Assembly (NCBI RefSeq): GCF_040008265.1
Contig: NZ_CP155620.1
Span: forward strand, 1-64,000
Direction: 5' to 3'
DNA length: 64,000 nt
Source: Campylobacter sp. CCS1377
Lineage (GTDB): Bacteria; Campylobacterota; Campylobacteria; Campylobacterales; Campylobacteraceae
Below, piece by piece: positions 37,502 to 47,869 of this stretch. Under the pieces are notes generated by a model, which was given only the letters and a program-made list of their open reading frames with translations, did no database searches and had not been told where the DNA came from. Every line of letters begins with the position of its first letter. Within the stretch, counting starts at the first letter, position 1. The translations under genes were made by a program, and so were the position numbers.

Positions 37502-38089
37502 TTATTTTGGTAAATTAACTTTACTTTCAAAAATTTCTATCACACTCAAAGGTAAAATTTCATGCTCTAGGGCGTGAATTTTTGCTTCAAAATCTTCAAA
37601 ACTTAAATTCTTTTTTTCAAAAGCTTTTTGAGTGATGATTTTTCCACCATCTAATTCTTCATTTACCCAATGCACACTCACTCCAGCCACTTTCATATCA
37701 CTCTCAAAGCTCTCTTTTATGGCATTTGCACCCTTAAAAAGTGGAAGTAATGAGGGGTGAAGATTAATGGCTTTGATATTTTTTGTAAAAATAGGGCTTA
37801 AAATTCGCATAAATCCCGCTAAAATTGCAAGATCTGCTCCGCTTTCTTTGATTTTTTGTACCAAAATTTCATCAAATTCTTCTCTACTTTTATAATCTTT
37901 ATGATCGACAATCACACTTTCAAGGCCAAATTTTTTAGCCCTTTGTATGCCAAAGGCGTCTTTTTTATTGCAAAGACAAAGCACGACTTCATAAGTGTTT
38001 GAACCTATAGTTTTTTGATGAAGACGATTTAAAATATTTTCTAAATTACTACCATTTCCGCTAAAAAGCACGGCTAATTTTACAAGCAT
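37502..38089 (-). CDS. purN: Phosphoribosylglycinamide formyltransferase
   Basis: Transfers a formyl group from 10-formyl-THF to GAR in purine synthesis. Family motifs are FSGNGSNLENIL near the start, the catalytic region GFMRILSPIF followed by NLHPSLLPLFKG (Asn/His), and GVSVHWVNEELDGGKII with the catalytic Asp. Length 195 aa is normal. It overlaps the 3' end of the upstream nnr gene by 10 bases. Confidence 0.95.
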   Translation of the reverse strand: MLVKLAVLFSGNGSNLENILNRLHQKTIGSNTYEVVLCLCNKKDAFGIQRAKKFGLESVIVDHKDYKSREEFDEILVQKIKESGADLAILAGFMRILSPIFTKNIKAINLHPSLLPLFKGANAIKESFESDMKVAGVSVHWVNEELDGGKIITQKAFEKKNLSFEDFEAKIHALEHEILPLSVIEIFESKVNLPK

Positions 38090-39450
38090 TTTAATCCTTT
38101 TATGAGTTTTATTGCATCAAAACTATTTTTGTTAAATTTATATTTTCTAGCTATCAAAGCATGTGCCAAACAAGCGTTTTTTGCTGCTTTTAAAGGAGTG
38201 AATTTTGCACCCAAAAGTGCAGCCATCATACCGCTTAAAACATCTCCACTTCCGCCTTTTGCTAAGGCTTCGTTTCCTAAATTTATCACATAGAGTTTTT
38301 CTTTTTGTATGATGATGGGATTTGCACCTTTTAAAACAAGAACGCAACTATAATTTTGTGCGAATTTTTTAGCATAAAAAAAGCGGTTTTTTTGTAAAAC
38401 TTCTACACTTAAATCCTCATCAAAACACATTTTATAAAGTCTTGTGAATTCTTTTGGGTGTGGCGTGATGATAACATCCTCTCTATTTAAATACCAAAGT
38501 AAAGCTTCGCTTAAAAAGCAATTTGCATCCAAAACCAAAGGTATGGTTTGCAAAATTTCATCTTTTAAGATATCTAGATTCTCAAGTCCCATTCCTAAAG
38601 ATATAGCACTTGCTTCTTTTGAAAGACTTGATTTTATTATTAAAAGTGGCGAAAAGCTTTTTTTAGCGACTAATGATACAAGCCCGCTACCAAAATTTAA
38701 AGCTCCAAGCCCCGCTAAAGTGCCTGCACTTTCATTTGCTACTATGTAAATATGTCCGAAATTACCTTTATTGGAACTCGTGCTTCTTTTTATGGTTTTT
38801 AAGTCCTTTTTTTCTAGCAAAAAAGCATTTTGATTAGGACTAAATAATTTATCATTTACGCCTAAATTTGCAATCTTAATTTTGCCTACAAATTCTTTAG
38901 CAAAGTCTTCAAGTAAGATTTCTTTCAAAGCCCCCATACACTGCGTAATATCTGCTTTAAAACAAGGTAAAAAGCCCAAATTTGTCGGTATATCACAAGC
39001 GATTTTTAAAGCTTTGCTTTTATTTGCTTTTTCTAAAATTTGCTTTGTTTTTTCATCTACTTCACGCTTAATCCCTGTACCCAAAATACAATCAACAATG
39101 ATGTGAAATTTTTTCAATTTTGGCTCTTTTTGCATAAATTTAAAACCAAAATTTTCTAAAATTTGCTCTTGTTTTTTAAAAGTTTCATTTTCTCTAAAAC
39201 CTAGCTTATAAGCCTTTGCATTTTTTAAATTTCTTAAAGCCACAAGGCCATCTGCTGCGTTGTTGCCACCACCTAGTAAAAAAAGTATTTTTACTTTTTT
39301 GATTTTAAAATTTTTACGAATTTTTTTGGCTTCTTTTTGGATAAGCTTAGCTAAATTTAGCCCTGCATTTTCCATTAAAATAAGCTCATCTAAGCCTTTA
39401 TTTATAGCATTTTGCTCTAGTAATTTTATATCATTGCTAATTGTTTTCAT
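38080..39450 (-). CDS. nnrD: Bifunctional NAD(P)HX epimerase/dehydratase
   Basis: Repairs hydrated NAD(P)H. The N-terminal epimerase domain has ENAGLNLA and the loop LGGGNNAADGL. The C-terminal ADP/ATP-dependent dehydratase domain has ITPHPKEF, VLKGANPIII and the signature ALAKGGSGDVLSGMMAALL. The 456-residue fusion is the usual bacterial form. The start overlaps the rmuC stop as ATGA. Confidence 0.9.
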   Translation of the reverse strand: MKTISNDIKLLEQNAINKGLDELILMENAGLNLAKLIQKEAKKIRKNFKIKKVKILFLLGGGNNAADGLVALRNLKNAKAYKLGFRENETFKKQEQILENFGFKFMQKEPKLKKFHIIVDCILGTGIKREVDEKTKQILEKANKSKALKIACDIPTNLGFLPCFKADITQCMGALKEILLEDFAKEFVGKIKIANLGVNDKLFSPNQNAFLLEKKDLKTIKRSTSSNKGNFGHIYIVANESAGTLAGLGALNFGSGLVSLVAKKSFSPLLIIKSSLSKEASAISLGMGLENLDILKDEILQTIPLVLDANCFLSEALLWYLNREDVIITPHPKEFTRLYKMCFDEDLSVEVLQKNRFFYAKKFAQNYSCVLVLKGANPIIIQKEKLYVINLGNEALAKGGSGDVLSGMMAALLGAKFTPLKAAKNACLAHALIARKYKFNKNSFDAIKLIKGLKCL

Positions 39451-40793
39451 TCGCTAAACTCACAAGTAATTAATTTATTTGTCTTAGCACCAAGTTCTTT
39501 TAGTTTTACAACCCTTGAAGCTAAATTACCACTACCACTATTTAATTTAGTTTGCATATTGTCTATATTTGTATTTAAGCTTTTTATGTTGTTTTTTATT
39601 TTATCAAAATCTTCTAAAACACCCGCAAATTTATCATGAAATTTACCCAGCTCTTCAAAGGCTTTTAAAATGTTTTCATTGCTTTGTATGTTTTTCCAAG
39701 AAATATCAATGGTATTTAAAGCCATAAAAAGAGTATTTGGCGTGGTTAGATAGACCTTTTTTTGATAAGCGTATTGATAAATTGACGCATCAACACTTAA
39801 AATCAAATCTAAAATATTTTGATAAGGCACAAAAAGCAAAACAAACTCATGAGTGTGTTTATCAAACTGCGCATAAGGCTTTTTGGCAAGTTCATCTATC
39901 CTAGCTTTTAGATTAAATGCAAGTTCTTTGCATACGCTTAAATCTAACTCTTCAAAACTAAAATCACTAGGCAAAGAAAACTTAGCATCGATAATAATAC
40001 TTTTTTGTTTATCTAAAAACACAATCGCATCAGGGATATAAGTCTTGCCCTCATCTTTAAATTTTTCTTGCAATTTATACTGCAAACCTTCAACTAGACC
40101 ACTATTTTCAAGCACAGATTTGAGTTGAAGCTCTGCAAAATTACCACGAATTTTTTTATCGCCTTTTAAAATTTTTGCAAGCTTATCGGCATTTTCACCC
40201 ATATTTTGGCTAAATTTAAACATATTTTCTATATGTGTTTTTAAACTTATCTCATTATGGTTTAATCTTTCGCTGTATTCTTTTACGCTTTTTTTAACAG
40301 GTAAGAAAATCTCTTCTAAAAGTTTTTTGACATCTTCATTTAGTATGATTTTGTTTTGATTGATGAGAGTGGAGTTTTGATTTTTTAGATTTTCTTCAAA
40401 TTTTTTTTCTAAAAGAGTTAAATTACATTGATAATCTTCTTTGATTTTTTCTTTTTCTTGAGCATAGCTTTTTAGAAGCTCTTCTTTTTCGCTTTCTTTT
40501 TGGTTTAGTTTGTTTTCTAAGTCAAGTAATTTTCTTTCATAGCTTTCTTTTAATTTTTCTCTCTCTGAATTTTTATTTTCCAATACTTCGCATTTTGAAA
40601 TCAATTGTATTTTTTCTTGGATAAGCTTTTCTTCTTTTATTTTTATTTCTTGGAGCTGATTGAGTAGTTCTTGTATTTTTTCTTTGTAAATAGCATTTTC
40701 TTTTTCTGTGTTTTTGCTAGAGGATTTTATCCAAATAAAACTTATTAACAATAAGCATAAAAAAGCTAGAATTAATGATAATTCATAAAGCAT
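39447..40793 (-). CDS. rmuC: DNA recombination protein RmuC family
   Basis: An N-terminal membrane span (about 3-22) is followed by a long coiled coil (about 30-170) rich in Glu/Lys, then the RmuC nuclease-like domain. That domain has KIRGNFAELQLKSVLENSGL, PDAIVFLDKQKSIIIDAKFS and LLFVPYQNILDLIL. RmuC limits recombination at inverted repeats in E. coli. It overlaps comM by 11 bases. Confidence 0.9.
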   Translation of the reverse strand: MLYELSLILAFLCLLLISFIWIKSSSKNTEKENAIYKEKIQELLNQLQEIKIKEEKLIQEKIQLISKCEVLENKNSEREKLKESYERKLLDLENKLNQKESEKEELLKSYAQEKEKIKEDYQCNLTLLEKKFEENLKNQNSTLINQNKIILNEDVKKLLEEIFLPVKKSVKEYSERLNHNEISLKTHIENMFKFSQNMGENADKLAKILKGDKKIRGNFAELQLKSVLENSGLVEGLQYKLQEKFKDEGKTYIPDAIVFLDKQKSIIIDAKFSLPSDFSFEELDLSVCKELAFNLKARIDELAKKPYAQFDKHTHEFVLLFVPYQNILDLILSVDASIYQYAYQKKVYLTTPNTLFMALNTIDISWKNIQSNENILKAFEELGKFHDKFAGVLEDFDKIKNNIKSLNTNIDNMQTKLNSGSGNLASRVVKLKELGAKTNKLITCEFSE

Positions 40794-42294
40794 TTTTTAT
40801 CCTAAAATTCAAAGCTTCTAAAATATGCTCTTTGTTGATAAACTCACTGGCATTTAAGTCTGCAATGGAACGAGCAACTTTTAAGGTTTTGTTGATACCT
40901 CTTTGTGAAAGTTTATAGCGAGAAATGGCTAAATTTAAAATTTCTTGAGCTGAATTTTCCATTATGCAAAATTTTTTAATATCTTCATCTTTTAATTTTC
41001 CATTAAATTCTTTTTGTCCACGTTTTTTGCTAAACGCAAAGGCTTCAAAAATTTTTTGGCTCATCTCTTTGGAAGTTAAACTTGCTTTATCTTTAGCTGA
41101 AATTTCATCCATTGCCACATAAAGATCGATTCTATCTAAAATAGGAGCAGAGATGCGGTTTTTGTATTTTTTAATCTCAACTTCACTGCAAGTGCAAGAT
41201 AAATTTTTCGAGAATAAATTTCCGCAAGGACAAGGATTTTGTGCAGCTATGAAGCTGAATTTTGTTTCGTAGGTGACTTTGGAATTTACCCTTGCAATGT
41301 GAATCTTATGATCTTCTAAAGGCTCTCTTAGACTTTCAATAATTTGCTTAGAAAAATGTGGAAATTCATCAAAAAATAGAACTCCCCCATTTGCTAAGGC
41401 AACTTCGCCAATTTTTGCGTTTTTTGTTCCACCGCCAAAGATACTAGCTCTAGTGCTTGTGTGATGTGGGTGTCTAAAAATTCGAGTTTGCGAAAATTCA
41501 CATTCGCTAGAATTTAAAGACATATAAGCGCTTTGCATTAGAATTTCATCTAAATTTTGAGGAGGCATGATATATACTAAGCGCTTTGCACACATACTTT
41601 TGCCGCTTCCTGGACTGCCTTCAAACAAGATATTATGCATACCAAGTGCGGCGATCATACAAGCTTTTTTGGCATTTTCTTGACCTTTAACATCGCTAAA
41701 ATCGAGAGCAAAATTTTGATTGGCTATGAAAATTTCATCATTTAAAATGATAGGATTTTCAAATAAAGGATGGATTTGGGAAAATTTAAATTTATCATAG
41801 TTTTTTTCTTTAAAAAATTCTATGACTTCATTTAAATTTTCAAGTCCAAAGATTTCTAAATTCGGTATCATAGAAGCTTTTAAAGCTATGCTTTTTGGGA
41901 CGATCACGCGAGCATTTTTGACTTTTGCGGATAAAAATAAAAGCAAAGAAAAAAGCTCATTGGTGCTTTTAATGCTCCCATCGAGCCCTAATTCTCCAAC
42001 TACAAAGAAGTCTTGCAAGTCTTCATTGTGTAAAAGTATAAGTGTGGCAATAGCTAAATCAAAATGTGAGCCCCTTTTTGGGATACCCGATGGGCTTAGA
42101 TTAATGGTGATTTTTTTAGCAGGGAAGTTAAAATTGCAATTTAAAAGAGTGGCTTTAATGCGTTCAATGCTTTCTTTGATGGCTATATTTGCAAGACCTA
42201 CTATACCAAAACCTGGCAAGCCTCTTGTAAGAGTTGATTCTACATCAATGATGTCTAAATTTTCATCGTAGCTTATACATTTTAATTTTTTCAT
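40783..42294 (-). CDS. comM: ComM-like AAA+ ATPase (Mg-chelatase subfamily)
   Basis: A helicase-like ATPase that aids branch migration during natural transformation. The N-terminal domain (LPGFGIVGLANIAIKES) resembles a Lon-type fold, followed by Walker A FEGSPGSGKSM, Walker B GGVLFFDEFPHF and a zinc-like cysteine cluster in NPCPCGNLFSKNLSCTC. Length 503 aa is typical. The ATG overlaps the def stop codon as ATGA. Confidence 0.92.
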   Translation of the reverse strand: MKKLKCISYDENLDIIDVESTLTRGLPGFGIVGLANIAIKESIERIKATLLNCNFNFPAKKITINLSPSGIPKRGSHFDLAIATLILLHNEDLQDFFVVGELGLDGSIKSTNELFSLLLFLSAKVKNARVIVPKSIALKASMIPNLEIFGLENLNEVIEFFKEKNYDKFKFSQIHPLFENPIILNDEIFIANQNFALDFSDVKGQENAKKACMIAALGMHNILFEGSPGSGKSMCAKRLVYIMPPQNLDEILMQSAYMSLNSSECEFSQTRIFRHPHHTSTRASIFGGGTKNAKIGEVALANGGVLFFDEFPHFSKQIIESLREPLEDHKIHIARVNSKVTYETKFSFIAAQNPCPCGNLFSKNLSCTCSEVEIKKYKNRISAPILDRIDLYVAMDEISAKDKASLTSKEMSQKIFEAFAFSKKRGQKEFNGKLKDEDIKKFCIMENSAQEILNLAISRYKLSQRGINKTLKVARSIADLNASEFINKEHILEALNFRIKNAL

Positions 42295-42809
42295 TTAGAT
42301 TTTTTTTGTTGTTTTTTGAATTCTTTATCGAATTTCTTTCTTTTTAAAAAAGAGAGCTTTTCAATAAACAAATGTCCGTTTAAATGATCGTTTTCATGTT
42401 GGATTGCTACTGCTAAAAAGCCTTTAGCTTCGAGTTCTTTAAAATTCCCAAATCGATCTTGGTATTTGAGTAAGATGTGATTGTAGCGTTCTACTTCTTC
42501 GTAAAAATCAGGCACACTTAAACAACCTTCGGTAAAGCTGATTTTTTCATCGTCTAAAGGGACGATTTGAGGATTAATGATTTCAAGTAAATTTTCTTTT
42601 TTTTGCTCTTCATTTTCATCTGGGATATTTACAAGTAAAGCACGAAGTGGAACATTGACTTGAATGGCCGCTAAACCAACGCCATTATTTGCTATCATGG
42701 TATCATACATATCATCTAATAAAATGTGTAATTCTTCGTTAAATTCGCTTATAACTTTGGAGTTTAAAAAAAGGTTTTTGTTAGGATAAGTGATGATTTC
42801 TCGTTTCAA
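42291..42809 (-). CDS. def: Peptide deformylase
   Basis: Removes the N-formyl group from nascent proteins using a bound metal. The three family motifs are GVGLAAIQVN, EGCLSVP (metal Cys) and QHENDHLNG (metal His pair and catalytic Glu). Length 172 aa is normal. It is part of the minus-strand run from tig to purN. Confidence 0.96.
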   Translation of the reverse strand: MKREIITYPNKNLFLNSKVISEFNEELHILLDDMYDTMIANNGVGLAAIQVNVPLRALLVNIPDENEEQKKENLLEIINPQIVPLDDEKISFTEGCLSVPDFYEEVERYNHILLKYQDRFGNFKELEAKGFLAVAIQHENDHLNGHLFIEKLSFLKRKKFDKEFKKQQKKSK

Positions 42810-42818
42810 ATTTTGCCC

Positions 42819-43847
42819 TTAATTTATCACAGCAAATTGCTGTGTTTCTTTGCCTGTAAGTTCCAAAGCGTTGATGGCTTTTTCTATCATTTTTTCATTG
42901 CTAAATTCATCGCTAATGCAAGTAAGCACCGCTTCCAAATCCATTTCAATTTCAATTCCACTCATGAAAAAGTTTGTATTATAAATAAAGCTTAATAAAT
43001 CTTCACATATTTTTTTTGCATCATTTAAGTTGGTATGTTTTAAAATAGCTACAAAAATTCCGTTTTCATAATGTGCGATGATATCGCCTTTTGCTATGTG
43101 TTTTGTAAGAATTTTAGAAATATTTTTCAACAAAATAGTTTTTTCTTTTTGACTTAAAATTTTTGCAAAAACGCTTTCTTTGACTCTAAGAAAAATCAAA
43201 GAAGTTTGATAGTTATACTTTGAAAAACCTTCTTTGAAATTATCTAAAGTTTTCAGTAAGAATTTTTTATTATAAACGCCATATTTGGGATCAAAATCAC
43301 TTTGTTCTTCTATAGATTTATAAACTTGCGAAACTTCTTCAAAGCTGTATTTGATATTTAAAGAATATTTTTCAAGTAAAGCTGAAAAGCGCTCTAAATC
43401 CATCTTTAGAGTATCAATTATATTAATTGCTGTTAGGCTATTGGAATTTATAGAAAGCTCTGACATTCTTTTGTGGGTAAGATCAACCATTACTTCTGTG
43501 TTTTTGTAAATCATAGCTATATCTTGCAGTAGGATTTTTAAAGACGAGAAGCTTCGTTTGACTTCGTTTTCTATCAAGACTTGTTTATCTTCTTTTTTGC
43601 TTTCAATTTCCATTAATTCAGAAATTTTTTTCTGTAAAGTCATGGACTTTCCATCGATCATTTTTTCAAAATAAATTCTAAAATTTTCAGGAGTTGGAGG
43701 AACATTATCATCAACAAGTTGCGTTAATACCGCTCGTGCAAATTTTTCAAGCTCTCCCCCACTAATTTTATTTATTTTCTGAGGTTCTTTTGTTTCATTT
43801 TGATCGAAGTTAAAATCTGATAAAAAATCATCGCTTTCAAAATCCAT
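42819..43847 (-). CDS. Degenerate GGDEF-domain protein
   Basis: The C-terminal half is laid out like a diguanylate cyclase: DPKYGVYNKKFLL near residue 190 corresponds to the DxLTGLxNRR motif. However, the active site that should be GG(D/E)EF reads YENGIFVAIL, so catalysis is not expected. The N-terminal half is helical with no membrane span. It could be a c-di-GMP-independent scaffold or binding protein. It lies between clpP and def with tight spacing (9 bases before def). Confidence 0.65.
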   Translation of the reverse strand: MDFESDDFLSDFNFDQNETKEPQKINKISGGELEKFARAVLTQLVDDNVPPTPENFRIYFEKMIDGKSMTLQKKISELMEIESKKEDKQVLIENEVKRSFSSLKILLQDIAMIYKNTEVMVDLTHKRMSELSINSNSLTAINIIDTLKMDLERFSALLEKYSLNIKYSFEEVSQVYKSIEEQSDFDPKYGVYNKKFLLKTLDNFKEGFSKYNYQTSLIFLRVKESVFAKILSQKEKTILLKNISKILTKHIAKGDIIAHYENGIFVAILKHTNLNDAKKICEDLLSFIYNTNFFMSGIEIEMDLEAVLTCISDEFSNEKMIEKAINALELTGKETQQFAVIN

Positions 43848-43860
43848 GTTTCCCCTTTTT

Positions 43861-44445
43861 TTATTTAAAGCTTTTTTCTAAAACCTTATCGATAAGTCCA
43901 TAGTCTTTTGCTTCAGCTGCACTCATAAAAAAATCCCTATCTGTATCTTTTTCGACTTTTGAGAGTTTTTGCTTAGTATTTTTGGCTAAGATGTTATTTA
44001 GAATTGACTTTAATCTTAAAATTTCTTTTGCTTGAATTTCTATATCTGTTGCTTGTCCGCGTGCTCCACCCAAAGGTTGATGAATCATAATGCGTGAATT
44101 TGGCAAAGCAAAGCGTTTACCTTCTGTTCCACAACTTAACAAAAACGCTCCCATAGAAGCAGCTTGACCTATGCAAATAGTGCAAACATCCGGCTTTATG
44201 TAATTCATCGTATCATAAATGCTAAAGCCACTTGTTACAACACCACCTGGAGAATTGATATAAAGATAAATGTCTTTGTCGGGATCTTCTGCTTCTAAAA
44301 ATAAAAATTGTGCCACTATCGAAGCGGCAAGATTATCATCTATCTCGCCACTTAACATAATAATTCTATCTTTTAGAAGTCTTGAGTAGATGTCATAGCT
44401 TCTTTCGCCTCTACTTGTTTTTTCTATAACATAAGGGATAAACAT
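43861..44445 (-). CDS. clpP: ATP-dependent Clp protease proteolytic subunit
   Basis: Serine protease core of the ClpXP/ClpAP machines. The catalytic triad is seen in [11 protein letters not shown] (Ser), [10 protein letters not shown] (His) and the Asp in [10 protein letters not shown]. The 194-residue length is normal. It starts 1 base into the tig stop codon, giving tight coupling with trigger factor. Confidence 0.97.
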   Translation of the reverse strand: MFIPYVIEKTSRGERSYDIYSRLLKDRIIMLSGEIDDNLAASIVAQFLFLEAEDPDKDIYLYINSPGGVVTSGFSIYDTMNYIKPDVCTICIGQAASMGAFLLSCGTEGKRFALPNSRIMIHQPLGGARGQATDIEIQAKEILRLKSILNNILAKNTKQKLSKVEKDTDRDFFMSAAEAKDYGLIDKVLEKSFK

Positions 44446-45761
44446 TATTTTTCGCTTTCTTTGGCTGAATTTTTATCTTTTAAGAAAATATCGCTAAATA
44501 ATCTATCTTCAATTAAAGCCATTTTTAAAGCCGGTAATGCACCTTGTTTTTTGTAATTTTCAAGATGTTCTTTCGGATTAATTTTAAAACGATAAGCTTC
44601 AAAATACACTGCTTGAACTAATTCTTGATCACTAACACTAATGCCTCTTAGTTTGGCTAATTCATCTATGATAAAGGTGAGTTTGACGCTTTTTTTAGCT
44701 TCTTCTTTAAAACTATCTCTTTTGATTTGATAATTCACTTCGCTTGATTTAAGCTCTTCAATTTCTTTTTCACTAAAAGTATTCCAAGCGTTTCTAAACT
44801 GTATATCAGTTTCTTGCTCTACAATTCCTCTTGGGATGTCAAAATCAAAATTTTCAATCAAAGCATCTGCAAATTTAGGTTTTAACTCTTCATTTACAAG
44901 TTTGAATAATTTTTCATTTTTAATTTGTTCTTTGAGTCTTGTTTCAAGAATTTCTTCTGTTGGTTCTTTTTCATTTGGTAAAACTTTTTTTAACATTTCA
45001 TCGTTGAGTTCAGGAATTTTAAGTTCTTGTATTTCGTGAAGTTTGACTTTAAAAACTGCCGCTTTACCTGCTAAATGCTCTGCACCGTATTCTTTTGGAA
45101 AGGTAACTTCTATGTCTTTTTCCTCTTCAGGTTTAAGTCCTATCATACCTTCTTCAAATCCAGGTATGAATTGCTTTGAGCCGATTTCTAAGATATAATT
45201 TTGCGCCTTGCCGCCTTCAAAAGCTTTACCATCTACAAAGCCTTCAAAGTCAAATTTTGCAAAATCTCCTTCTTTAAGCTTTCTTGCTTTTTTTACAGAC
45301 TCTAAAGTAGCGAAACTTTTAAGCAAATCTTCTTTTTTTGTATCAATTTCTTTTTTGGTTACTTTTGGAGTAGAGTATTCAGGAATGAATTTTTCATATC
45401 CTTCTAATTTAATATCAGGTTTGAAAGAAAGAGCTATTTCAACATTTATTTCATCTTTCTCGCGGTTGAATTTTTCAAAATATGGATCGCCTACAAGATC
45501 CTTGCCTTCTTTTTTTAATTCTTTTAAAGCTTCGCTAACAGCTTTACGGAACAAATTTCTCTCAGCATCGCCATTAAGTTGTTTTGCATATCTTTTTAAA
45601 ACAGCTGCGACTGGCACATGTCCTGTTCTAAAACCATCCATTTTTACGGTTTTTGATGCTTGTTTTGCTAATTTTTCTACTTCAGCATTGATAGAACTTG
45701 CAGGAATTTTAACGCTAGCAGTAGCATTTACAGAGTCAAGTTGCTTGGCTTTTACTTCCAT
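44445..45761 (-). CDS. tig: Trigger factor
   Basis: Ribosome-bound chaperone with peptidyl-prolyl isomerase activity. It has the ribosome-binding signature region [15 protein letters not shown] near residues 45-59, a central FKBP-like domain ([21 protein letters not shown]) and a helical C-terminal domain. Length 438 aa fits. AAGGAAAATC precedes the ATG. Confidence 0.96.
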   Translation of the reverse strand: MEVKAKQLDSVNATASVKIPASSINAEVEKLAKQASKTVKMDGFRTGHVPVAAVLKRYAKQLNGDAERNLFRKAVSEALKELKKEGKDLVGDPYFEKFNREKDEINVEIALSFKPDIKLEGYEKFIPEYSTPKVTKKEIDTKKEDLLKSFATLESVKKARKLKEGDFAKFDFEGFVDGKAFEGGKAQNYILEIGSKQFIPGFEEGMIGLKPEEEKDIEVTFPKEYGAEHLAGKAAVFKVKLHEIQELKIPELNDEMLKKVLPNEKEPTEEILETRLKEQIKNEKLFKLVNEELKPKFADALIENFDFDIPRGIVEQETDIQFRNAWNTFSEKEIEELKSSEVNYQIKRDSFKEEAKKSVKLTFIIDELAKLRGISVSDQELVQAVYFEAYRFKINPKEHLENYKKQGALPALKMALIEDRLFSDIFLKDKNSAKESEK

Positions 45762-45893
45762 TGATTTTCCTTAAATAATAAAAATTTTATCTGCCACTAT
45801 ACCAAAATTTTCCTTATTCCTTGCATAAAAATTAAAGTTATTTATGTTAAAATTTGCCAAGTTACTTTAAAAATAAACATCTTGGAGATTTTT

Positions 45894-46466
45894 GTGCAAG
45901 AAAAATTTGAAAATTGTGTAAAAGCTATGCTTGAGATCATAGGAGAAAATCCAAATCGAGAAGGTTTAGTAAAAACCCCAAATCGTGTATTTAAAGCTTT
46001 TGAGTATTTAACAAGTGGTTATGAAAAAAATGTTAAAGAGATTTTAAATGATGCTCTATTTGAAAGCTCAAATAATGAAATGGTTTTGGTAAGAGATATA
46101 GAATTTTATAGCCTTTGCGAACATCATCTTTTGCCTTTTTTTGGTCGCGTACATGTAGCTTACATCCCTGATAAAAAAGTCGTTGGGCTTAGTAAAATTC
46201 CACGCCTTGTTGAGGTTTTTGCAAGAAGACTTCAAATTCAAGAGCAACTCACTGAGCAAATTGCAGATGCTTTAATGCAAAATGTTGGCGCAAAAGGCGT
46301 TGGCGTAGTTATAGAAGCAAGACATATGTGTGTAGAGATGCGTGGAGTACAAAAAGTAAATTCTACTACTACAACTTCGGCTTTGCGTGGGCTTTTTATC
46401 AAAAATGAAAAAACTAGAAAAGAATTTTTTTCTTTAATAAATTCTCCAAAACAAGTTAGGTTTTAA
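45894..46466 (+). CDS. folE: GTP cyclohydrolase I
   Basis: Converts GTP to dihydroneopterin triphosphate, the entry step of folate and, with QueD, queuosine synthesis. Motifs are [20 protein letters not shown] (zinc and catalytic His), [17 protein letters not shown] and [13 protein letters not shown] choose GTG at 45894 because GGAG lies directly upstream; the longer frame from 45882 would place the start inside the ribosome binding site. Its stop overlaps the fliI start by 1 base. Confidence 0.94.
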   Translation: MQEKFENCVKAMLEIIGENPNREGLVKTPNRVFKAFEYLTSGYEKNVKEILNDALFESSNNEMVLVRDIEFYSLCEHHLLPFFGRVHVAYIPDKKVVGLSKIPRLVEVFARRLQIQEQLTEQIADALMQNVGAKGVGVVIEARHMCVEMRGVQKVNSTTTTSALRGLFIKNEKTRKEFFSLINSPKQVRF

Positions 46467-47812
46467 TGAGTTTAGAAAAATTAAGAAAGCAAATTTCTAA
46501 AGAAAATTTAAATGCCGTTTTTGGCGAAATCACTAAAATTTCATCAACTAATATTGAAATAAAGGGTTTAAAAACAGGTATAGGTGATATAGTAAAACTT
46601 GTTTCAAATGAAAACGAAAATTTAAGCACTTTGGCTATGGTGGTTGAGATTAAAGAGCAATTTAGCTATTTAAGCCCTTTTTCTTTTATTGAAGGCTTTA
46701 AAATAGGTGATCGTGTCTTTATGAGTGATGCAGGTATGCAAATAGGTGTTAGCGATGAGCTTTTAGGACGCGTGGTCGATCCTTTTATGCGGCCAAAAGA
46801 TGGCAAAGGTGCTATTGAGGCAAGTAAATATATGCCTATCATGCGTGCACCCATTGATGCGATGAAAAGAGGACTTATAGAAGAAGTTTTTCCTGTAGGA
46901 GTTAAAACTATAGACGCACTTTTAACTTGTGGTGTGGGACAAAAACTTGGTATTTTTGCTGGAAGCGGTGTAGGAAAATCCACATTAATGGGAATGATAG
47001 TAAAAAATTCCAAAGCCCCGATAAAAGTCATTGCTTTAATAGGCGAAAGGGGGCGCGAAATCCCTGAATTTATACAAAAAAATTTAGGTGGAAAACTTGA
47101 TGATACGGTTATTATCGTAGCAACCAGCGATGATAGTGCCCTAATGCGTAAATATGGGGCATTTTGTGCTATGAGTGTGGCAGAGTATTTTAAAGAACAA
47201 GGCAAAGATGTGCTTTTTATCATGGATAGTGTAACGCGTTTTGCTATGGCACAAAGAGAAATAGGACTTGCTCTTGGCGAACCCCCTACTACAAAAGGCT
47301 ATCCACCAAGCGTTTTAAGCCTTTTACCTCAACTTATGGAGCGCACCGGAAAAGAAGAAGGTAAAGGTACAATAACAGCATTTTTCACGGTTTTGGTTGA
47401 TGGAGATGATATGAGCGATCCAATCGCTGATCAAAGCCGTTCTATTTTAGATGGGCATATTGTTTTAAGCCGCGAGCTAACCGATTTTGGAATTTATCCG
47501 CCTATTAATATACAAAATTCAGCCTCAAGGGTAATGAGTGATATTATCACGCCTGAGCATAAACTTTTAGCAAGGAAATTTAAACGCTTAAATTCGCTTT
47601 TAAAAGAAAATGAAGTTTTGCTTCGTATTGGTGCTTATCAAAAAGGAAGTGATAAAGAACTCGATGAGGCTATAGCTAAAAAAGAATTTATGCAAAATTT
47701 TCTTATGCAAAATCCTGAAGAAAGCTTTGAATTTGAAGAAACCTTGCAAATGCTTACACAAATTGATACTCAAGTTGCAAATGCTAATATTCCTAATCTT
47801 AAGCAAAGATAA
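46466..47812 (+). CDS. fliI: Flagellum-specific ATP synthase FliI
   Basis: ATPase of the flagellar type III export apparatus. It shows Walker A AGSGVGKST near residue 166, GERGREIPEFI, Walker B VLFIMDSVTRFAMAQREIGL and the family stretch PPTTKGYPPSVLSLLPQL. Length 448 aa is typical. It follows folE in an overlapping arrangement also seen in C. jejuni. Confidence 0.96.
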   Translation: MSLEKLRKQISKENLNAVFGEITKISSTNIEIKGLKTGIGDIVKLVSNENENLSTLAMVVEIKEQFSYLSPFSFIEGFKIGDRVFMSDAGMQIGVSDELLGRVVDPFMRPKDGKGAIEASKYMPIMRAPIDAMKRGLIEEVFPVGVKTIDALLTCGVGQKLGIFAGSGVGKSTLMGMIVKNSKAPIKVIALIGERGREIPEFIQKNLGGKLDDTVIIVATSDDSALMRKYGAFCAMSVAEYFKEQGKDVLFIMDSVTRFAMAQREIGLALGEPPTTKGYPPSVLSLLPQLMERTGKEEGKGTITAFFTVLVDGDDMSDPIADQSRSILDGHIVLSRELTDFGIYPPINIQNSASRVMSDIITPEHKLLARKFKRLNSLLKENEVLLRIGAYQKGSDKELDEAIAKKEFMQNFLMQNPEESFEFEETLQMLTQIDTQVANANIPNLKQR

Positions 47813-47835
47813 AATGGTATTTTAAAATTATGAGT

Positions 47836-47869
47836 AAAATTTTACAGCCAAAATAGGCTGTAAAATTTT
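47836..47869. terminator. Bidirectional terminator between fliI and dapD
   Basis: A perfect 14-bp stem (47836-47849 with 47856-47869) encloses a 6-base loop and ends in T runs on both strands. It separates the convergent fliI and dapD genes. Confidence 0.85.

Noticed and set aside
45208-45774. 188-codon plus-strand open frame inside tig
   Set aside because: Antisense to trigger factor, Ser/Lys-rich shadow composition, no start signal.
46666-47223. 185-codon minus-strand open frame inside fliI
   Set aside because: It lies fully antisense to a strongly conserved gene, and low stop frequency in that frame follows from fliI codon use.
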